Assembly: GCA_015061945.1 (NCBI GenBank)
Contig: SUVP01000004.1
Span: 62,001-126,000 of the forward strand
DNA: 64,000 nt
Origin: Opitutales bacterium
GTDB taxonomy: Bacteria > Verrucomicrobiota > Verrucomicrobiia > Opitutales > Intestinicryptomonadaceae
Reading direction: 5' to 3'
The notes under the pieces are model-generated. The model was not told the origin of the DNA. It made no database searches and was given only the letters and a program-made list of their open reading frames with translations. This document shows positions 61,198 to 64,000 of this stretch, one piece after another; position 1 is the stretch's first letter; the number at the start of each line of letters is the position of its first letter. Position numbers and translations under genes: made by a program.

Positions 61198-62151
61198 TTA
61201 TTTTCCAATCAAACTTATCCCGATATTAAGCCAAAGTGGAAGAGTGAAGATTGCAACAATACACGTTAGTAATGTTATGTAGACTGCAATTTTGGGGTGT
61301 CCACCAAAGTGTTTTGCAAGCACTGCCGACATCACTCCACACGGAGATAACGCTTGCAACATCAACAAAATTTTCAACGTATGGTCGATTGGCAAAAGCC
61401 ATGCCGATATTATAAAACACGCTGGCAAAATAAACATTCGCATCGCAACTGCAACCGACAAAATTTTTATCGAGAATTTTTCACGTTCGAGCATATCGTA
61501 CAAGAGCGTTCCAAATATCATCAAATTAAGTGGAACAGCAATCCCGCCAGCGAACTTGAGCAACGTTTTGACAAAGTCTGGAATATAGTGCGACAAACCT
61601 GTCCACACGAGAATCAATGCGAGAAAAACCGACCACACTGGACCTCGCGATAAAAACGCAAACGACACTTTCTTCGCATTCGATATAAGCAAGAATCCAA
61701 GCGACCAATAAATCAAGTCGCAACCGACATTGTGTGTGATGAGAATTCCCATCATATCACCTCCGCCATTTGCAAATAAAATTGCGACGAGTGCGATTAG
61801 AAAAAATCCGTAATTTTGAGCTCCGACTGTTACAACAAATGTCCGCAATCCATTACCAAGCCGAAGTCCGACAAGCCAACCAGCCACCCACGCACAACAC
61901 AAGCTAATAAAAATACCCATACTGCCGAGGAATATTGTCATCAGCGAAAACTCGACACTTTCGAGTCTTTTGTTGTCCAAAAGGTTCGAGAGAATAAAGC
62001 ACGGTAGCGTAAGCTCTACTGCAATTTTCACGATTGAAGAATCGGCTTCGGGTTTAATCCACGAAAGCTTGCGAGCAAACCAGCCCATTGCAATCAATCC
62101 ATAGATTGGAAAGATTGCTCCGAACATTCCTAATGTAGATACATCGTTCAT
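61198..62151 (-). CDS. AEC family permease
   Basis: The 317-residue membrane protein of the auxin efflux carrier family has about 10 TM helices, with FPIYGLIAMGWFARKLSWIK and ELTLPCFILSNLLDNKRLES in the N-terminal half. The C-terminal half has MRMFILPACFIISAWLLPID and LQALSPCGVMSAVLAKHFGG, the typical broken-helix segment. Members export or import organic acids or amino acids. Its ATG lies immediately after the T-run of the esterase terminator, so its expression may depend on readthrough or an overlapping promoter. Confidence 0.9.
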   Translation of the reverse strand: MNDVSTLGMFGAIFPIYGLIAMGWFARKLSWIKPEADSSIVKIAVELTLPCFILSNLLDNKRLESVEFSLMTIFLGSMGIFISLCCAWVAGWLVGLRLGNGLRTFVVTVGAQNYGFFLIALVAILFANGGGDMMGILITHNVGCDLIYWSLGFLLISNAKKVSFAFLSRGPVWSVFLALILVWTGLSHYIPDFVKTLLKFAGGIAVPLNLMIFGTLLYDMLEREKFSIKILSVAVAMRMFILPACFIISAWLLPIDHTLKILLMLQALSPCGVMSAVLAKHFGGHPKIAVYITLLTCIVAIFTLPLWLNIGISLIGK

Positions 62152-62152
62152 T

Positions 62153-62184
62153 AAAAAAATAACGTCCGTTGAATTTCGGACGTT
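62153..62184 (-). terminator. Terminator between the esterase and AEC genes
   Basis: On the minus strand AATAACGTCCG / CGGACGTTATT with loop AAATTCAA is followed by a T-run that ends one base before the AEC start codon. The hairpin is strong and reads in the same direction as both genes. Confidence 0.85.
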
Positions 62185-62209
62185 ATTGAAAATTATTCAA
62201 GTTTTTTTA

Positions 62210-63580
62210 TCAATATGGTCGATTAAAATCGGTACGCTTTTTTACGTTTGCACCACCTTCATTGATGAAGTCGACCATTATATTTTGCATTTCTGCATAC
62301 GTTCCGATTGCGGGCGGATGGCGAGATTCCTCATTGATGATGATATTTTTTTGCGTCTTGATATTGTTGTACGCCGCATAACACGATGTCGGCTCGCAAA
62401 CAGGGTCGGCATAATTTATCATAAGAACAACCTTACCTTTAATTCTCGATGCAAAGTTCACTGCGTCGATATAGCGAGCCGCTTCAACTGCTTTTTTATC
62501 GTAATTGCCATTTGCGTTGAGACGTGTGAAGTGTGGCCAACCAGTAGTTCTGCCGATTACGGCACCGCTATGGTCGCAAATTGCGGGGAAACCAGATGCG
62601 ACAGCTGTAACCTTAGGATTGAGTCCACCAGCAGCGAGAGCTTGTCCCCCACCTTGACTACCTCCACACACTGCGAGATTTTTTCCGTCCCATTGAGGTT
62701 GAGCACAAATTACATCCATTGCACGCATCAAACGCATATAGAGTGTGCGGAAAAAGATTGTGTCGCGGTCGTGGCAATTTTTTGTTGGATAACCCGCAAG
62801 CTTACCTTCTTTAAGTTCATTATACCATTTTGTTGGCATACCATTTGCAATTCCGTGTGCATTAAAGTCGAGAGCAATAGCCCCACGTTCTGCCCAAGCT
62901 ATAACTGATCTACTCGAACTGCGAACCCCTGCTCCTTGTGCAAAAACAATAGCTGGTAAGCTCTTGTCTTTTGCTCCTTTTGGCAATGCCATATATGCCG
63001 AAAGTTTGCCATTAAAAGAATCAGCTTGCACATCGTAAAATTCAACATTTGGTTTCCCACTTTCGAGTTTCGTGAGCTTGATATTCATCGGAATCGACGC
63101 AAGGATTTTCTTCTGTTTATCCCAGTATGCGTCAAAATCGTCAGGTGCTGGCAAGCTTGGCTTAATTTGCAAAACGTCAAAACCTGCACCTGCGAGAAGG
63201 TCGAGCTGTCTATCCTTATCGCCTTTTTTCAAAGGTGGAAAAGACACATAAACCCTGCACTTTAAAAATCCTGCTTCGTTAAGCGTAGTACCTTTGATGA
63301 TAAATTTTCCACCATTGAGAACTCCACTGAATTTTTTGTTCATCGGCACAGAATCTTTTGTAATTTCACCGACAAACTTTATACCGTCAAGTGCCTTGCC
63401 GTCTTTTTTTGCAGTAAGGATGAAATCGGCAACTTCGCCCTGTTTATATTCGGAGCCGTTGCGAGTTGCTTTCAGATAGAACTCGTAGCCGTCCTTTGTT
63501 TTCTTTGTTTCCGCAATGCCCGCCGACAAAAATGCGAACACCGACAAGAATGCGATAGTAATCTTTATAATCTTTTTCAT
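62210..63580 (-). CDS. Secreted acetyl-xylan-esterase-like (AXE1/cephalosporin-C deacetylase) hydrolase
   Basis: The 456-residue alpha/beta hydrolase has a signal peptide (MKKIIKITIAFLSVFAFLSA). An N-terminal beta domain of about 110 residues (EYKQGEVADFILTAKKDGKA) precedes the AXE1 core. Nucleophile Ser308 is in AVCGGSQGGGQALAAGG, the acid Asp in MINYADPVCEPTSCY and the His in ESRHPPAIG. It probably removes acetyl groups from xylan or other glycans. The gene lies 7 bases after a second copy at the window edge (tandem duplicates). A terminator follows. Confidence 0.9.
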   Translation of the reverse strand: MKKIIKITIAFLSVFAFLSAGIAETKKTKDGYEFYLKATRNGSEYKQGEVADFILTAKKDGKALDGIKFVGEITKDSVPMNKKFSGVLNGGKFIIKGTTLNEAGFLKCRVYVSFPPLKKGDKDRQLDLLAGAGFDVLQIKPSLPAPDDFDAYWDKQKKILASIPMNIKLTKLESGKPNVEFYDVQADSFNGKLSAYMALPKGAKDKSLPAIVFAQGAGVRSSSRSVIAWAERGAIALDFNAHGIANGMPTKWYNELKEGKLAGYPTKNCHDRDTIFFRTLYMRLMRAMDVICAQPQWDGKNLAVCGGSQGGGQALAAGGLNPKVTAVASGFPAICDHSGAVIGRTTGWPHFTRLNANGNYDKKAVEAARYIDAVNFASRIKGKVVLMINYADPVCEPTSCYAAYNNIKTQKNIIINEESRHPPAIGTYAEMQNIMVDFINEGGANVKKRTDFNRPY

Positions 63581-63587
63581 TTTTTTA

Positions 63588-64000
63588 TTAATAAAATTTA
63601 TCTATATCTGTACGAAGTTTTACGTTTACCCCATTGTCTTGAAGATATTTTAACATCAAATTATGCAAGGCTGGATACGTCCCTTTTGTCGGCTTATGAC
63701 GTGCCTGTTCGTTAATTCTCAAAACTTTTGGAGCTTTGATATTGTTGTATGCCGCATAGCACGAAGTCGGCTCGCAAACATTATCAGCATAATTTATCAG
63801 AACAAAAGTCTTACCCTTGATACGCGATGCAAAATTCACAGCGTCGATATAACGTGCTGCTTCGACAACTTTCTTGTCGTAATTACCATTTGCGTTGGTG
63901 CGAACAAAGTGAGGCCAACCCGTTGTTCTGCCGATGACAACACCGCTATGGTCGCAAATTGCGGGGAAACCAGCTACAACAACATTAACTTTCGGATTGA
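63588..64000 (-). CDS. Second acetyl-xylan-esterase-like gene, partial (5' end beyond window)
   Basis: The last 137 or so codons of an open frame run to the window edge. Translation matches the C-terminal part of the neighbour almost block by block: NPKV, GFPAICDHSG, GRTTGWPHF, NANGNYDKK, EAARYIDAVNFASRIKGK, YADNVCEPTSCYAAYNNIK, ending KLRTDIDKFY. The Asp of the triad is visible, and His lies in QARHKPTKG; the nucleophile Ser lies outside the window. It is a tandem paralogue in operon with the gene at 62210, not an identical copy, so divergence may reflect different acetylated substrates. Confidence 0.9.
   Translation of the reverse strand, partial: NPKVNVVVAGFPAICDHSGVVIGRTTGWPHFVRTNANGNYDKKVVEAARYIDAVNFASRIKGKTFVLINYADNVCEPTSCYAAYNNIKAPKVLRINEQARHKPTKGTYPALHNLMLKYLQDNGVNVKLRTDIDKFY

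Overview
The window looks like chromosomal DNA of a low-GC (roughly 40%) Gram-negative bacterium. The best guess is a member of the PVC group, probably a Verrucomicrobiota lineage (inference; no rRNA is present). Reasons: two RND tripartite pumps and one MacAB-type pump with lipoprotein outer-membrane factors; a Pal-like lipoprotein; a FloA/NfeD operon; secreted carbohydrate-active enzymes; Tat-signal Gfo/Idh and RpiB-like proteins; and weak use of Shine-Dalgarno sequences. I see no phage, insertion sequence, plasmid or CRISPR.

Layout. 1-6.6 kb (minus): an autoregulated efflux operon, tetR > adaptor > RND pump > outer-membrane factor, with TTGGTT/AACCAA-type palindromes over the tetR promoter. 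6.6-7.3 kb: ruvC (minus). 7.3-20 kb (plus): FtsB/DivIC-like protein, GH13 debranching-like enzyme, sugar nucleotidyltransferase, secreted unknown, MFS transporter, a membrane-quality operon (long NfeD protease, short NfeD, FloA, acidic membrane protein), glgB and a small membrane protein. 20-26.3 kb: three secreted glycan-acting proteins (GH42-like, polysaccharide deacetylase, discoidin-GH39/GH5-like) around a tRNA-Tyr. 26.4-31.2 kb (minus): MacA-like adaptor, ABC ATPase, MacB-like permease, outer-membrane factor. 31.3-38.5 kb (plus): orphan HTH protein and a housekeeping run recR, uppP, amidohydrolase, tmk, holB, TIM-barrel isomerase-like, ybeY, DUF502 and RecO-like.

38.5-50.5 kb: TPR membrane protein, outer-membrane beta-barrel, a GH32-like protein whose catalytic residues are altered, an MBL-fold hydrolase, a PIG-L deacetylase + nagB pair, iron alcohol dehydrogenase, and an operon of a lone LolD-type ATPase, an NSS sodium symporter and a 48-residue MetS-like subunit. 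50.2-50.5 kb carries a 93-bp tandem repeat fused to the terminator of the Pal-like gene. 51-57.4 kb (minus): second RND operon with a palindrome over its promoter. 57.4-64 kb: membrane unknown, Tat Gfo/Idh oxidoreductase, Tat RpiB-like protein with lost histidines, reverse-order rubrerythrin, AEC permease, and two tandem acetyl-xylan-esterase-like genes, the second cut by the window edge.

The most unusual general signal is that several first genes have a sigma70-like promoter whose -10 box ends only 5-9 bases before the start codon, predicting leaderless mRNAs. The other leads are the GH32-like pseudoenzyme, the exported RpiB-like protein with two possible starts, the ATPase/NSS/MetS operon and the 93-bp repeat.
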